6,291 nt of DNA from contig JAFGJF010000130.1 of the NCBI GenBank assembly GCA_016929205.1, forward strand, positions 1 through 6,291. The letters run 5' to 3'. The notes below the pieces were generated by a model. The model did no database searches, had not been told where the DNA came from, and saw only the letters and a program-made list of their open reading frames with translations. Positions 5,832 through 6,291 of this stretch are shown piece after piece (the stretch's first letter is position 1; every line of letters begins with the position of its first letter). This DNA comes from Anaerolineae bacterium. Lineage in GTDB: Bacteria > Chloroflexota > Anaerolineae > JAFGEY01. The position numbers and the translations under genes were made by a program.

Positions 5832-6291
5832 CTACTGGTTCGCTTGTATTTCTGCCTTGAATTGTTTTGCCTCTTTTGTCAGGAAAAAGAGGTGTACCTC
5901 GGATCGGGATTCGGCGAATGCCAGTGGATCGTAGGGATGTTCAAAGACCATCACCTCCCAATCGCCGTTAAAAAACGTATCATATATGTCTACCTGCTCG
6001 GCAAACACGCCAGGGTGATCATAGAAGCGGTTGTACATCCCCGAACCAAGCAGGACCATGTCATACCCTTGCCTGATGAAATCCGCCGGGGCGCCGATAT
6101 CAGTAGCTGCCGTCAGGTACTTGATCCGGTATTGATCGGGGTCGAGGTAAATCGTATACCCCTCGGCCGCGATACGCAACGCGGAAGGGAGAGAATCATT
6201 CAGATAGCGCCGTCCGATCTCCGTTTCCAAAGCGCGGTCGAACCACGCCTGCGCTTGAGCCTGCCCGCTGGGATATGCCGACTGGCGCAGC
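5832..6291 (-). CDS. C-terminal part of a probable integral-membrane glycosyltransferase (GT39/PMT-like), partial
   Basis: Only the last 152 or so codons are in the window. The frame is open through the right edge, with no ATG in the visible part. The visible sequence is soluble, with no membrane helix. It includes QAWFDRALETEIGRRYLND, LPSALRIAAEGYTIYLDPDQY, GYDMVLLGSGMYNRFYDHP and EVMVFEHPYDP. The order is a W/F-x6-E segment, then P-x-A-x-RIA-x-E, LDPDQY, GYDMVLLGSGMYNRF and a closing hydrophobic strand. This resembles the extracytoplasmic tail of dolichyl-phosphate-mannose-type membrane glycosyltransferases common in Chloroflexota. The recognition is from memory of the pattern, and the multi-helix part that would confirm it lies outside the window. 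The gene sits 10 bp upstream of the methyltransferase and is surely in the same transcript. Confidence 0.5.
   Translation of the reverse strand, partial: LRQSAYPSGQAQAQAWFDRALETEIGRRYLNDSLPSALRIAAEGYTIYLDPDQYRIKYLTAATDIGAPADFIRQGYDMVLLGSGMYNRFYDHPGVFAEQVDIYDTFFNGDWEVMVFEHPYDPLAFAESRSEVHLFFLTKEAKQFKAEIQANQ

Noticed and set aside
1..6291. CRISPR array, insertion sequence, tRNA or rRNA
   Set aside because: No regularly spaced long repeats, no terminal inverted repeats with a transposase, and no recognisable RNA gene were seen.

Overview
The window looks like chromosomal DNA from a high-GC bacterium. The best guess is a Chloroflexota (Anaerolineae/Caldilineae-like) lineage. This rests on the large ECF sigma factor with a TPR-like tail, the membrane-glycosyltransferase-like C-terminus, strong GGAGG ribosome sites and frequent GTG starts. 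It is an inference from gene style; no marker gene or RNA gene is present.

Layout from left to right. (1) Positions 1-590, minus strand: two small membrane-anchored proteins in tandem. The upstream one (294-590) is rich in histidine. The downstream one starts at GTG (226) and runs off the left edge. Both open with the same start context (GGAGGT, then xTGTTTAG) and look like distant paralogues at their N-termini. (2) Positions 591-848: a divergent control region with candidate promoters for both directions, a perfect 9-bp inverted repeat around the leftward promoter, and a hairpin plus short direct repeats in the rightward leader. (3) Positions 849-2880, plus strand: a two-gene operon encoding a radical SAM protein with a C-terminal SPASM/twitch-like cysteine set, and a phosphotriesterase-family metallohydrolase with all expected metal ligands. 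(4) Positions 2891-6291, minus strand: three genes read towards the operon. In transcription order they are the C-terminal piece of a probable membrane glycosyltransferase (cut by the right edge), a class I SAM-dependent methyltransferase, and an ECF sigma factor fused to a roughly 490-residue helical, TPR-like tail.

How the genes may work together. The radical SAM and phosphotriesterase-like genes are 16 bp apart with a strong ribosome site between them, so they probably act in one unidentified pathway. I could not find a peptide precursor for the radical SAM enzyme. The glycosyltransferase-like gene and the methyltransferase are 10 bp apart and almost certainly co-transcribed. The sigma factor follows after about 110 bp and may share that transcript or have its own promoter. 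The two transcription units meet tail to tail with only 10 bp between stop codons. No mobile element, CRISPR array, tRNA or rRNA was seen.
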